Of a DNA stretch of 48,726 nt, positions 17,306 to 26,404 are shown piece by piece. The position numbers were made by a program, and so were the translations under genes. Every line of letters begins with the position of its first letter. Within the stretch, counting starts at the first letter, position 1. The DNA comes from Deltaproteobacteria bacterium (lineage in GTDB: Bacteria; Myxococcota; Myxococcia; Myxococcales; JAHFDP01): contig JAHFDP010000005.1 in NCBI GenBank assembly GCA_023248955.1, forward strand, positions 1 to 48,726. The letters are read 5' to 3'. The notes under the pieces were generated by a model, which was not told where the DNA came from, did no database searches, and saw only the letters and a list, made by a program, of their open reading frames with translations.

Positions 17306-17348
17306 AAAAAGGGCGACTTGCCGACGCGGCTGGTCGCCCTTTTTCTTT
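17306..17348 (+). terminator. Intrinsic terminator
   Basis: Stem AAAAAGGGCGAC (17306-17317) pairs with GTCGCCCTTTTT (17333-17344) around a 15-nt loop and runs into a T-rich stretch. It lies 20 nt after the stop of the 134-aa gene and is also symmetrical enough to work on the other strand. Confidence 0.85.
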
Positions 17349-17453
17349 GCGAAGCGAGTGGACGCTTTCCACGGTTCCACACCCGTTCCACGCTCTGCGC
17401 TTCGACGTTTCAGGCACTTAGCATTGGCCCTCGGCTTGCTTTAGCGACAAAGC

Positions 17454-18479
17454 ATGACCACCAACGCCCTGCGCCCATTCGTGCAACTCGCCGCCGTTTT
17501 CACACTCACCGCTTGTGGAAGTTCGTTTCTAGGCTCGAACGACGCCGGCCCCGCAATCGAGTGCATCTTTCCGTCGGACTGTCCGATCAACAGCGCCGCC
17601 TCTTGCGCGACGGCTTGCGCCGACGGAAGCAATCCCTGCAACAATACCTGCATCAACAACCGTTGCGCGGAGCGCGGCTGCAAGGTCGAAAAACCCGACG
17701 GCGGAGGCTGCATCGATGAGTGCCCGCCGATGCCGGACGGCTGCCGTGTCGTCGAACCGCCTTCCTGCCACAGCTGCGGAACCTTTCATTGCGACGGAAC
17801 CGATGCCGGCGCGCCCTGTGCGACCACGTGCGACTGCCCGGACCAACAATTCTGTCACGCTGGGCACTGCGGCAATCCGCTACCTGGCGACGGATCGGGC
17901 CTACTCTGCTCGAATCCACCGGCAGGGTGCCACTATGAGGGCGGCGGGCGTTGCCGCTGTGGAATAATCGTTTGCAACACCGACGGCGGATCGGAATTCT
18001 GCAATTCAGACGACGATTGCCCCTGCGGCGAATTCTGCCCTCGACCCGGAGGTGGCCGATGCGCGATTATTGAATGTGCACAAACAGACTCAGCCTGCCC
18101 TCGCAGTTCTTGCCACAGCTGCCCGCCGCGGACCTGCTCCGACGGCGGAACGCCCGGCTGTGCCACCGACAAAGACTGCCCGAGCGGTCAGAAATGCGAA
18201 GACAGCTTGCTCTGGTGCGAATCCACCGTGGGATCCTGCGGCACCTGCATCGCCATCGCGACACCCTGCATGCTCCATGGGGATGTGCGAGCAGACTGCC
18301 CGGCCGGCCAAACCTGCGTCGCGACGCTGGACAACGAAGACGCTGGAGGCGCTCCCATGTATGGGGAATGCAAACCCGACGGCTACTGCAACTCGCCGTC
18401 GGATTGTGACCACCTCGGATTGGCCTGTCCGTGGACTTGCTCCAACCACGCCTGTTCGGCGTCTTACTGTGGGACCTAG
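17454..18479 (+). CDS. Cys-rich lipoprotein, 341 aa
   Basis: The lipoprotein signal ends at Cys21 (AVFTLTAC). The mature part is rich in Cys, Gly, Asp and Pro, with repeated C-D-C-P and C-x(5)-C-P-C-G units such as TTCDCPDQQFCHAGHCG, SDDDCPCGEFC and TDKDCPSGQKC. The end (GYCNSPSDCDHL...TCSNHACSASYCGT) parallels the end of the 537-aa neighbour, so the two are paralogues. No Kazal domain is present, unlike its relatives at 12751 and 18570. Probably outer-membrane and disulfide-stabilised; function unknown. Confidence 0.75.
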   Translation: MTTNALRPFVQLAAVFTLTACGSSFLGSNDAGPAIECIFPSDCPINSAASCATACADGSNPCNNTCINNRCAERGCKVEKPDGGGCIDECPPMPDGCRVVEPPSCHSCGTFHCDGTDAGAPCATTCDCPDQQFCHAGHCGNPLPGDGSGLLCSNPPAGCHYEGGGRCRCGIIVCNTDGGSEFCNSDDDCPCGEFCPRPGGGRCAIIECAQTDSACPRSSCHSCPPRTCSDGGTPGCATDKDCPSGQKCEDSLLWCESTVGSCGTCIAIATPCMLHGDVRADCPAGQTCVATLDNEDAGGAPMYGECKPDGYCNSPSDCDHLGLACPWTCSNHACSASYCGT

Positions 18480-18512
18480 CGAGCCCGCATCGTTGTGACC
18501 TTTCGCACGTTA

Positions 18513-18538
18513 TTGACAGAGTGCACGTCGTATAGAAT
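18513..18538 (+). promoter_or_regulatory. Candidate promoter upstream of the 537-aa lipoprotein gene
   Basis: A consensus -35 hexamer TTGACA (18513-18518) precedes an AT-rich TATAGAAT (18531-18538), just before the gene. The spacing between obvious hexamers is shorter than the ideal 17 nt, so the exact -10 is uncertain. Confidence 0.35.
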
Positions 18539-18569
18539 GAAGTAGCCACTTCTGTCGAAAGGACACGCC

Positions 18570-20183
18570 GTGAATAGTCGCCTCCTCCGCATCGGTCTCA
18601 CGCTCGCCGGAATTCTTGCCGTCGGATGCAATCCCAACGGTCTCAAGAACACGCCCGACGGCGGCGACGGTACCGACAACGGTGGGACGGTCACCACCGA
18701 CGGCGGCGACTGTGCGGCGCTCAACTGTGACCCCAAGTGTCCGAGTGGCATCGCCCTCGACCCGAACGGCTGTCCGACCTGTTCCTGCGCCTCCGTGTGC
18801 AGAAACGATTGCGACTGTCCCGGCACTCAGGTTTGCAACGTCGATCACAACAGAGGCGGCAGCTGCATCGCGCCCTCGAGCGCGGTAGCCAAATCTTGTG
18901 GCGGCACGTGCGTCACCTGCCAGCCGCCTCCGCCGGGCTGCTACACCCGCGGCGCGGACTGCCACAGCTGCGGCCAGATGATTTGCGACCATCCGGACGG
19001 GGGCGGTCCGCAGTGTGAAAAAGATTGCGATTGTCCGGGCTCAGATGTCTGCATCTTCCCGATGCCGTGCGACCCCGCGGGACCCAACGCGGGATGTCCT
19101 CCCCAAGAGGGTCCGCACTGCGGTCCCAGCGGGCCGCGCGGACACAACCCCAAACACTGCGAACCCACCGACGGCGGCAACTGCGACTACTGCGTCGCCA
19201 CGTGCAGGGGAGACACAGATTGCGGCGACGGTATGAGCTGCATCCACAAGCGCTGCGGTCCCGGCTGCGGTGTCGACGCCGAGTCCACATGGTGCCAGCC
19301 CAGCAACGGCGGGGGAGCCTGGTGCAAAGACGACTGCGGCTGCCCCGACGACGAGACGTGCGATCCATTGTCCGGCCATTGCGTGAACTGGATGAATCGC
19401 CAGAACCAGTGTGGCGACTCCGATGGCGGATCTTGCGTTGCTTGCCCTCCGCCACAGCCGGGTTGCTACTATGCCGGTGGCGACTGCGGTAGCTGCGGAA
19501 AACTTGTTTGCTCGTCCGGTTGCAAATCCGACTGCGATTGCGGCGCCGAAACCACCTGCAACGCCGGCCAATGTATGATGTCGAACCGCCTCAATAACTG
19601 CGGTGGCGGGTCATGCAAGGACGACTGCGGCTGCCCACCTGATCAGACTTGCGATACAACGCAATACAAGTGCACCAATACCATGGACCGCCAGAACCAG
19701 TGCGGCGCCTGCATGAAAGACGGAGACTGCGGGCCCAAGCAGGTGTGCGCCTTTGCCTGCGGTGGCACCGGTGGCAGCACCACCAGTGGAAGCGGAACGA
19801 CCGGCGGCGGAAGTGGCTCCTGCTCTGGGCCGGGCCGTTGCGTTCCGAGCGACCCCGGCGGCACGACGGGCGGCACCGGCTGCATTTGCCCCCACGACTA
19901 CGCACCCGTTTGCGGCGGCGACGGCAGAACCTACACCAATGGGTGCGAGGCGAACTGCGCCCGCGCTCCCGTGAAGCACGACGGCGCGTGCGGCGCGGTC
20001 TGCAATCAGTCGTCCAGCTGCCCGCCGCACACCAAGTGCGCCCCAGCGCAATTCGGCCCCGGCGAATGCGTTTCCGACGGTACCTGCGTCACGCCGACCG
20101 ACTGCCAGACGCTCGGCACGCCGGGCTGCGCTGGAAGCTGGAGCTGCACCAGCGGCAAGTGCGCGTTCGCCTGCGGGACCTAA
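18570..20183 (+). CDS. Large Cys-rich lipoprotein with antistasin-like and Kazal modules, 537 aa
   Basis: GTG start with AAAGGA just upstream; the lipoprotein signal ends at Cys20 (AGILAVGC). An antistasin-like segment (CPSGIALDPNGCPTCSC) is near residues 55-75. At least three tandem units of the form CKDDCGCPDDETCDP...N-M-x-RQNQCG follow, separated by CPPPQPGCYYAGGDCGSCGKLVC-like blocks. A Kazal-type domain (APVCGGDGRTYTNGC) is near residues 438-475. The C-terminal block GTCVTPTDCQTLGTPGC... matches the end of the 341-aa neighbour. The repeat pattern shows internal duplication. Secreted protease-inhibitor or adhesive roles are possible; nothing in the context decides. Confidence 0.78.
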   Translation: MNSRLLRIGLTLAGILAVGCNPNGLKNTPDGGDGTDNGGTVTTDGGDCAALNCDPKCPSGIALDPNGCPTCSCASVCRNDCDCPGTQVCNVDHNRGGSCIAPSSAVAKSCGGTCVTCQPPPPGCYTRGADCHSCGQMICDHPDGGGPQCEKDCDCPGSDVCIFPMPCDPAGPNAGCPPQEGPHCGPSGPRGHNPKHCEPTDGGNCDYCVATCRGDTDCGDGMSCIHKRCGPGCGVDAESTWCQPSNGGGAWCKDDCGCPDDETCDPLSGHCVNWMNRQNQCGDSDGGSCVACPPPQPGCYYAGGDCGSCGKLVCSSGCKSDCDCGAETTCNAGQCMMSNRLNNCGGGSCKDDCGCPPDQTCDTTQYKCTNTMDRQNQCGACMKDGDCGPKQVCAFACGGTGGSTTSGSGTTGGGSGSCSGPGRCVPSDPGGTTGGTGCICPHDYAPVCGGDGRTYTNGCEANCARAPVKHDGACGAVCNQSSSCPPHTKCAPAQFGPGECVSDGTCVTPTDCQTLGTPGCAGSWSCTSGKCAFACGT

Positions 20184-21031
20184 AGAGAACCCAGCAACCG
20201 CTCGATGCGTGCCGCAACGAACTGCGGCCGCTCGAGCTGTGGCAGATGGCCGCAGTTGGGAATGACCTCGACCTGTCCGTTGTGCAGATGCGCGCGAAAG
20301 TAGTCGACGCTGCTAGCCGGAAGAAGCTGGTCGGACGCGCCCCACAACACGAGCACGGGACAACGAATCGCCGAGAGAACACGCGGCGGCAACGCGCCAT
20401 CCGCGGAAATCAACGCGGAGAGAATCGTTTGCACCGCGGGCACCGAGGCTTGGCGAGCCATGTCGCGCGCGAAGAGCAGCGCTGGCAACGGACGATGATG
20501 GTAGAGCCGCCGAATGCGCTCCATCGCCGAACTTAGGTTGTCCTGAAAAACATCGCGCAACACCGCGCGATCCGCTCCGGAGAGCGGTGCACCGGCCGGC
20601 GCCAGCGCGACGACCGCGGCAACACGACGCGGAAATTGCGCCGCGGCATGTAGCGCCAAACCGCCACCGAGTGAATTCCCCACCAGCAGCGCGGGTTCAC
20701 CGAAAAGTTGCAGCGCTTCCCCAATGGAAGCCGCGTGCTCCATGGCATTCGCGGGCAATTCGTCCGAACCCAACAACGAGCGGCCGTGACCGGCGAGATC
20801 GATCAACACCACCCGGCGACAGAGGCGCGCCAGCGGCCCGAGCAGCGGCGCAAACGAATAGGCGTTGCCGGAAAGGCCATGCACCAACAGCACCGGAGGA
20901 CCGCGCCCAGTGCCGGTCTTTTCATAAAGGTGAAACCGTCGCGCGCCGAGCTGCACCGTCCGCGAAGTCGCACCGCGCGCGCGGTAGAGCAGATGCGTAG
21001 CGGCGTGAAGGCTGGAGAGCGGCAGCAGCAT
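20180..21031 (-). CDS. Alpha/beta-hydrolase, 283 aa
   Basis: The start at 21031 removes an implausible N-terminal extension that overlaps the divergent gene. Family marks: oxyanion-region LLVHGLSGNAYSF, nucleophile elbow VGNSLGGGLAL, LWGASDQLLP (acid) and NCGHLPQLERP (His). These belong to the fold-1 lipase/haloperoxidase-like group that acts on esters or related bonds; the substrate is unknown. The stop overlaps the convergent lipoprotein gene by 4 nt. The 72-nt gap to the divergent acyltransferase gene should contain both promoters, hinting at a common lipid-related role. Confidence 0.85.
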   Translation of the reverse strand: MLLPLSSLHAATHLLYRARGATSRTVQLGARRFHLYEKTGTGRGPPVLLVHGLSGNAYSFAPLLGPLARLCRRVVLIDLAGHGRSLLGSDELPANAMEHAASIGEALQLFGEPALLVGNSLGGGLALHAAAQFPRRVAAVVALAPAGAPLSGADRAVLRDVFQDNLSSAMERIRRLYHHRPLPALLFARDMARQASVPAVQTILSALISADGALPPRVLSAIRCPVLVLWGASDQLLPASSVDYFRAHLHNGQVEVIPNCGHLPQLERPQFVAARIERLLGSL

Positions 21032-21103
21032 GCGGAAGGATATAACTTGATTGGCGAGATGAAAGCGCCTCGGCACCCCCGCCTGGTCCTGTAGACTAAC
21101 AAC

Positions 21104-22585
21104 GTGCGACTTGTATTCGGAGCGATCGCTTTTGTATTCGCTTACGAATTTCTCCGCGCCAATGTCCTTCGTCGCCTGCGTGCCGCATTTCACAATCGCG
21201 CGCGCCGCGCCGCCGAACGCCATGGCACGCGCGTCGACCTCTTCAAATTCGGAGGGAAAGCACTCGTCCGCGAAGAGATGCTCAACGATCGTGTGGTGAC
21301 CGCGGCCATGGCCGTCGCCGCGCGCGGAGGCGAACCGCCGGAAACCGTACGCTGCCGCGTCGAAAGCTACATCGACGAAATCGTCCCTGCCTTTTCGCTC
21401 GGCGCCTACTACCAGCTCGGCATGCCGTTGGCGCGCGCGGCGATTCACCTCTTCTACCGGCCGGTCATCGACGACGCGGCATTGCGTAAACTGGCCGCGC
21501 TGCCCGAGGGCGTTACGCAGGTCTTTGTGCTTAACCACCGATCCAACTTCGACTACGTCGTCGCCGGCTGGGCGCTGGCTAGGCGCGTGGCCATCAGCTA
21601 CGCGGTCGGCGAATGGGCGCGCGTTTTCCCGCTCGACGTTCTCTTCAAAGCGTTCGGCGGATTTTTCGTGCGGCGTGGGTTTCCGGATCCCGTGTATCAC
21701 GTTGTATTACGCCGCTATTTGCAGCTCATCGCGCGACGTGGCGTGACGCAGGGCATTTTTCTCGAAGGTGGACTCACGCGCGACGGAGCGCTGCGGCCAC
21801 CGAAAGTGGGACTGCTCGATGCGCTGGTGGAGCTCGCCGCCGAAGGGCAACAGCTCGTCTTCGTGCCGGTCGGCATCAACTACGATCGCGTGCTCGAGGA
21901 CGAAACGCTGCTCGCGGAGAAACGAGGCCAGGCCGCGCCGCCAACGTTCGCGCAAAAAATCATCGGCGTGTTGCGCTTTCTTTTCGGACTTCCGATCTGG
22001 ATGGCCATGAACACAATGCGCGCGCTTACCGGACGCTTGCACCACGCCGGCACCGTTGCCGTTGCCTTCGGCGCACCGCTTTCGCTCGACGATGCCGCCG
22101 CATCGCTCGGACTTTCGCTCGCAGCATTGCAAAAAGCCGACGATGACACGCGGCGCAACGCAAGTAAGTGCCTCGCGACCGAGCTGATGACCCGCATCGC
22201 GAACGTGATTCCGGCAACTCCTGTTCCTCTCGTCGCCCACGCCATCGATGCAGCCGGCGGAGATCTCAGCGAAGCGGCGCTCGTGCAACGCGTGCAAGAA
22301 ATTCGGCGGACGCTCGAAGAACGCGGTGTGCCGATCACACCCGGCGTCGAGCTCGATTCTTTGCGGACCAGCCGCGACACGCTCGACGAAAATCGCAGCC
22401 GCGAGACCGCGCTGCTCGAGGGTGAACTCGTGGGCATCGAAGAGAGTGAAACGATCGTGCGGCTCGGCGTGGAGCGGCTTGTGCGACGGCGAATTTTACG
22501 CCGCAATGGCGATCGGATCGTCCTCGAGGATTCCCAACGGGCGCGCGAATTGATCGCGTATTACAAACGATCAATCAGCAGCTAA
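21104..22585 (+). CDS. Glycerol-3-phosphate/acylglycerophosphate acyltransferase (PlsB-like), 493 aa
   Basis: GTG start (MRLVFGAIAFVFAYEF), giving a hydrophobic N-terminus. Acyltransferase motifs are in order: VLNHRSNFDYV with catalytic His145 and Asp150 (HX4D), GGFFVRRG near 185-192 (substrate-binding arginines), FLEGGLTRDG near 219-228, and VPVGINYDRV. This motif set is that of the PlsB-type glycerol-3-phosphate acyltransferases, although the protein is shorter than E. coli PlsB (about 800 aa). It should acylate the first position in phospholipid synthesis at the inner membrane. The C-terminal 150 residues carry no recognised domain. Confidence 0.83.
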   Translation: MRLVFGAIAFVFAYEFLRANVLRRLRAAFHNRARRAAERHGTRVDLFKFGGKALVREEMLNDRVVTAAMAVAARGGEPPETVRCRVESYIDEIVPAFSLGAYYQLGMPLARAAIHLFYRPVIDDAALRKLAALPEGVTQVFVLNHRSNFDYVVAGWALARRVAISYAVGEWARVFPLDVLFKAFGGFFVRRGFPDPVYHVVLRRYLQLIARRGVTQGIFLEGGLTRDGALRPPKVGLLDALVELAAEGQQLVFVPVGINYDRVLEDETLLAEKRGQAAPPTFAQKIIGVLRFLFGLPIWMAMNTMRALTGRLHHAGTVAVAFGAPLSLDDAAASLGLSLAALQKADDDTRRNASKCLATELMTRIANVIPATPVPLVAHAIDAAGGDLSEAALVQRVQEIRRTLEERGVPITPGVELDSLRTSRDTLDENRSRETALLEGELVGIEESETIVRLGVERLVRRRILRRNGDRIVLEDSQRARELIAYYKRSISS

Positions 22586-23271
22586 TTTTCGATCGGATAA
22601 AAAGCGCGCGACCCATCCTTGCGTTAGATGGACCAGCACGAGCCGTGCGGGGTTTCCGTAGCCGGATCCTTCGTAAATCCACTCAGAATTTTTCACGAAA
22701 AGTGCGAACTCGTAAATAGCCTCGTTGTCAGAGGCGTACGGAATGTAGAGCGTGCCATCGTTCCAGGTCTTTCCCAAAGCTTGGGCGTCCTTCACTGTGA
22801 TTTGCGCCGGACCCCACGTTGCCGCATTCGGAGGGAGGGACGTTCTATTCGCGAGCCCGACACTGTCGCCTCGAGACACCTCGCAGTAGCCATTGTTCAC
22901 GTCGACCAAACGTTGGTTTCGTTCGTGCCATCGTAAAAGATCCAAGACCATTTGTAGGCAGGCTTGTCATAACCATCCTGGGTGGCGACGACGAACGTAC
23001 CCTCTAGCCCGACGAAGCTCATGTTTCGAAAAAGCGTGTCATCGCTCTCTTCCTTCGCGAACTGAAAAAAACGCTTAACGCCATTGACTGCTTCCACCCG
23101 TGCGCGCCTGGTAACGCTCGGGTCGAGCGGATTAAACTTATCGAGCGTGTCCGCGCGCTTCAGCGTCACTTCGGCGCTGGAGTCGGTTTTTACCGCTCCG
23201 CTGGTTGGTCCGCCACAAGCGGCGACGGCGCAGAGCGGGATCAGAACGACAACGCGTTGGATCGAAAACAT
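22571..23271 (-). pseudogene. Frameshifted lipoprotein gene
   Basis: The first part starts at 23271 (GGAG ribosome binding site; signal VVVLIPLCAVAAC) and runs to a stop at 22897, ending ...YDGTNETNVWST. A second minus-strand frame continues without a gap as VDVNNGYCEVSRGDSVGL... to 22571. Adding one C in the short CC run at 22906-22907 would join them as NETNVWVDVNNGYCEV, a sensible protein of about 230 aa. Either this is a real single-base deletion or a sequencing error. The product would be an unrecognised outer lipoprotein. The 3' end overlaps the acyltransferase gene by 15 nt. Confidence 0.7.
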
Positions 23272-23369
23272 TTGAGCTCCGAGGTGCATTGATTTCCGGC
23301 AACAAAGCACGCTGCGTGCCAAACCGAAGGCCAGCAAATCCACGCTTAGGAGAGCTATCGCTGGTGCGC

Positions 23370-24425
23370 TCACGCACCAGGTGCGACGGAGAGACCCATT
23401 CCACTTTCATCGGCAAATGTGCGCGCCACATGATCCGCCGCGCGTACTTCGGCCCAAAAATCGGGCGCGAACGTCGACCCGCCGACGAAACCGACATGGC
23501 CACCACGCTTGGTCACCACCGCATGCACGTGGCGATGCATCGCCAGCGCTGAGGCGGGAATGTAGTCGGCCGGAAAAAAGGGGTCGTCCGCGGAAGTAAG
23601 GACCAAGAGATCGCGCGCTATCGCATCGAGATAACCGCCGCCGGAGCAGCGCGTCCAATAGTCGCGCGCGTCGCGAAAACCATGCACTGGTGCCGTGAAG
23701 GCTTCGTCGAATTGCGCAAACGTCGTCGCCGCGCGCACGCGACGTGAATCAGCGAGACCCGGAAATTGCGCAATCTTCGCCAGCGCCTTCGCGCGTAAGG
23801 TGCGAATGAAGTAGGCGCGGTACGGCGCGCCGCTCCAGCGATCGAGCGTCCGCGCCGCGCCCTCTAAGGTGAACGGCGGCGAAATGGCCACCGCGGTTTT
23901 CAGCAATGCCGGCGCGCTTGAACCCGCTTCGCCAAGAAATTTCATGACCAGATTTCCACCTACCGAAAAACCGATCATGCCGCAGGAACGTCCGATGCGG
24001 CGCGCGGCGAGGTGCATGAACGCAGCGCGCACATCGTCGGTCTCCCCACTGTGATAACTACGGCCGAGACGATTCGGTGGTCCAGAACAACCGCGCAGGT
24101 TGAGAAGACACGCCTCAATACCGCGCGACGTTAGTCCACGAGCCATACGAAGCATGTAAGGTGCCGCAGAGCTTCCCTCGAGGCCGTGCAACACCAGCAC
24201 CCACGGCGACCCTTCCTTCGCGCAGGCGGGCACAGCGACGTCAGCATCGAGAAAATCACCGTCTCGCAACTCGATGCGTTCACGCACCAGGGCCGGGGCC
24301 TTCGGAAAGGCTAACGACGCAAAGAGCGTCTGCGCGTGCGGATTGCTCAATAAACGAAGCGGCTTAAAATCGTCGGCGTGATTAAGAATCACCGAAATTG
24401 CCGCCCGCGCTCGAGCCCCTACCAA
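23370..24425 (-). CDS. YheT-like alpha/beta-hydrolase, 351 aa
   Basis: The sequence fits the COG0429 group: SNPHAQTLFASL near the N-terminus, LVLHGLEGSSAAPY, LNLRGCSGPPN, nucleophile elbow GFSVGGNLVM, LTSADDPFFP (Asp) and KRGGHVGFVGG (His). Proteins of this family are cytoplasmic or membrane-associated esterases of uncertain physiological substrate. The listed start is a TTG; a GTG at 24392 is an alternative, and neither has a clear ribosome binding site. It is on the same strand as the export genes upstream but separated from them by a hairpin. Confidence 0.85.
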   Translation of the reverse strand: MVGARARAAISVILNHADDFKPLRLLSNPHAQTLFASLAFPKAPALVRERIELRDGDFLDADVAVPACAKEGSPWVLVLHGLEGSSAAPYMLRMARGLTSRGIEACLLNLRGCSGPPNRLGRSYHSGETDDVRAAFMHLAARRIGRSCGMIGFSVGGNLVMKFLGEAGSSAPALLKTAVAISPPFTLEGAARTLDRWSGAPYRAYFIRTLRAKALAKIAQFPGLADSRRVRAATTFAQFDEAFTAPVHGFRDARDYWTRCSGGGYLDAIARDLLVLTSADDPFFPADYIPASALAMHRHVHAVVTKRGGHVGFVGGSTFAPDFWAEVRAADHVARTFADESGMGLSVAPGA

Positions 24426-24442
24426 AGGAATTCGTCTTTATC

Positions 24443-24463
24443 GGCGACCTAGAATCGGTCGCC
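24443..24463 (-). terminator. Hairpin between the export genes and the hydrolase
   Basis: A perfect 7-bp stem GGCGACC/GGTCGCC with a 7-nt loop, 23 nt after the stop of the OPX gene on the minus strand. No U tract follows, so termination would be weak or Rho-assisted. Confidence 0.35.
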
Positions 24464-24486
24464 CTTCACCAAAACCAACCTGTTGG

Positions 24487-25107
24487 CTAGAAGAAGGACT
24501 CGGGAACATAGACAATGTCGCCCGGCGCAAGAGCGAAATTCGGCGCTCGCCCATTACCAATATCCTTCACCGGAATTTTGATTTTGTGTTCCTGCTTTTC
24601 GACCTGGCGACTAACCGACGTAGAATTTGCCTCGGCCTTGGCCGTAAACCCGCCGGCAAGCGTAACCGCTTGAACGACGGTCATGCCACTTTCATAAGCA
24701 AACGTTCCCGGTTTTTGAACTTCGCCAAAGACGAAGACTTTCTTCGAATTGAACTCTTTGACGAACAGAGAAACCTGCGGCGCCTTTAGGTAACCACCTG
24801 TCCGAAGACACGCGATCAACATGTCTTCAATTTCGCTTCCAGTCTTTCCGGAAACGGCGACCGATCCGCAGAGTGGAAACTTAATGGTCCCATCAGCGGC
24901 AACCCTATACACGCCGCTCAAATCCTTCTCCTGAAAGACCTGAACTTCAAACACATCGCTAGGCCCAAGGACGGTCCCTTGAACTAGGAGCGGAGCAACG
25001 TGCGTGTAGTCAAGTGCGTGCTCACGCTGTTCCTGCTGGGCTGCAGTATGGCAGGAGCCCAATAAAACGAGACCGACCCTCAAAATTCGTTGGTTTAGGA
25101 GGCGCAT
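24487..25107 (-). CDS. Short OPX polysaccharide export lipoprotein (Wza/EpsY-like), 206 aa
   Basis: Lipoprotein signal ending LLGSC (Cys19). The polysaccharide-export domain spans about residues 45-125 (LGPSDVFEVQVFQEKDLSGVYRV, DGTIKFPLCGSV), followed by one SLBB domain (VFVFGEVQKPGTFAYESGMTVVQAV..., ending APGDIVYVPESFF). The protein stops there: it lacks the C-terminal amphipathic helix by which Wza crosses the outer membrane. OPX proteins of this short form pair with a separate outer-membrane barrel in myxobacteria. Its ATG lies one base after the stop of the barrel gene upstream, so they are coupled. Confidence 0.88.
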   Translation of the reverse strand: MRLLNQRILRVGLVLLGSCHTAAQQEQREHALDYTHVAPLLVQGTVLGPSDVFEVQVFQEKDLSGVYRVAADGTIKFPLCGSVAVSGKTGSEIEDMLIACLRTGGYLKAPQVSLFVKEFNSKKVFVFGEVQKPGTFAYESGMTVVQAVTLAGGFTAKAEANSTSVSRQVEKQEHKIKIPVKDIGNGRAPNFALAPGDIVYVPESFF

Positions 25108-25108
25108 C

Positions 25109-26320
25109 TCAGTACGTCGCGGTCGTCCTTACGAAGACTTCGTGACGGGTGTAGTTATACCCAGATCCGCCCTTGTTGCTTCCGCGGTTAGTCAAACCGT
25201 ACCCTGCACCAACCTTAAACCAAGATCCGACAGCGTAGTCGAGCGAGGCCGTCACGCCGAGGTTCGTGTCAAACTGCTGTCCGCCGAAATTAAGGTAGTC
25301 GTACCCAGCGTAGAGTGTGGTCATGAGCTTCGTCATGAACTGCGCCGTTAGATCTGCGTAAACACGGTCGTCGCTGTAGAAACCAAAAGCCGAAGGCACT
25401 GATTCAAAGGAGCGAACGTAACCGAGGTGCGCTGTAGTAAGCTCCGAAAAGCTATAGCCGACTTCCGCCTGGCCGATCGGCGAATTGAAGTTCGTTCCGG
25501 ACGTCAAGTTCGAGTAACCGTAACCACCCTTCAAGCTTAGGGAGACTCGTGGCGTAATCAAGCCTGCAAAGCCCGCCATCACGCGGATGGGGCTCGACCC
25601 AACGTTGCTTGCCTCGGTTAGATAAGTCCGAACGCCGTAGGAAAGATCGGCGACCAGGGCCGTCTTCGGAAGAAAGCGCCAGCGGAAGTCGAGCTCCCCG
25701 CTGTTGTTTAGATAATTCGAGTTGGACACTTCAGAAGCAGCCGGACTCGCCCCGAACCGTGTGTCGAAGTTTTCAAACGCAAAATCGTAAGCGAGGCCGA
25801 ATTCAATCGCCCCGCCGCCAGGACGCATGGTCGCACGAGCATGGGCGTCATTGTAAGTCGAAAGGACGCCGACTCCGAAAGCAAGCGAGTTTGTCCGATC
25901 GCTGCGAACGATACGATCGCCGAGCTGGAAGGCGAACTTGCCGCGGCGATTAAAGTCAGCCGTCATGTCGCCCTGCAAGCCGAAGAAGGAAAGTCCGGTC
26001 GTGTTCGCCACCGCACCGGTGTAATCGTTGTAGTCACCCTTGACGTTCAAATCGAGAGCCACAGAATCAGAGGGCAATTCGAGCCGGAGACCAGGAACGA
26101 CGTGTACGATAACATCGCCAGCGCTGCCTCCGCTAAAACTACCGACCACAGCTAGCGAGTCGTAACGCCCTTCGAGCGCTAGACTCGGGTGCAGGCGGCC
26201 ATCGCCAACCTTAATTCCGTTGGCACCTTCGTTGGTTTTTTCGACGGCGAATGCGGCACCGCTCAAGAGCAACATCGCGAAAAAAGAGCGGGCCGAGATG
26301 GAGGAGGCGAGCGAGTTCAA
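25109..26320 (-). CDS. Outer-membrane beta-barrel protein, probable partner of the OPX protein, 403 aa
   Basis: A TTG at 26320 is chosen because AAAGGA precedes it by 7 nt and it yields a signal peptide (SFFAMLLLSGAAFA); an in-frame ATG at 26404 has no such support and overlaps the leader. The mature protein has alternating polar/hydrophobic strands with aromatic ends throughout (for example GKFAFQLGDRIV, RVSLSLKGGYGY, GAGYGLTNRGSN) and ends VFVRTTATY, a typical C-terminal aromatic for barrel assembly. About sixteen to eighteen strands seem likely. Position and form match the Wzp/EpsX-type barrels of myxobacterial OPX translocons; that assignment rests on context and architecture. Confidence 0.75.
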   Translation of the reverse strand: MNSLASSISARSFFAMLLLSGAAFAVEKTNEGANGIKVGDGRLHPSLALEGRYDSLAVVGSFSGGSAGDVIVHVVPGLRLELPSDSVALDLNVKGDYNDYTGAVANTTGLSFFGLQGDMTADFNRRGKFAFQLGDRIVRSDRTNSLAFGVGVLSTYNDAHARATMRPGGGAIEFGLAYDFAFENFDTRFGASPAASEVSNSNYLNNSGELDFRWRFLPKTALVADLSYGVRTYLTEASNVGSSPIRVMAGFAGLITPRVSLSLKGGYGYSNLTSGTNFNSPIGQAEVGYSFSELTTAHLGYVRSFESVPSAFGFYSDDRVYADLTAQFMTKLMTTLYAGYDYLNFGGQQFDTNLGVTASLDYAVGSWFKVGAGYGLTNRGSNKGGSGYNYTRHEVFVRTTATY

Positions 26321-26404
26321 TTTCGAATCCTTTCCGAAGACCTTGTGTTGCAAAACGTTTTCGTGGGGTTGGATGTTATCGACGCAAGGGAAGAGAGAAG
26401 CCAA

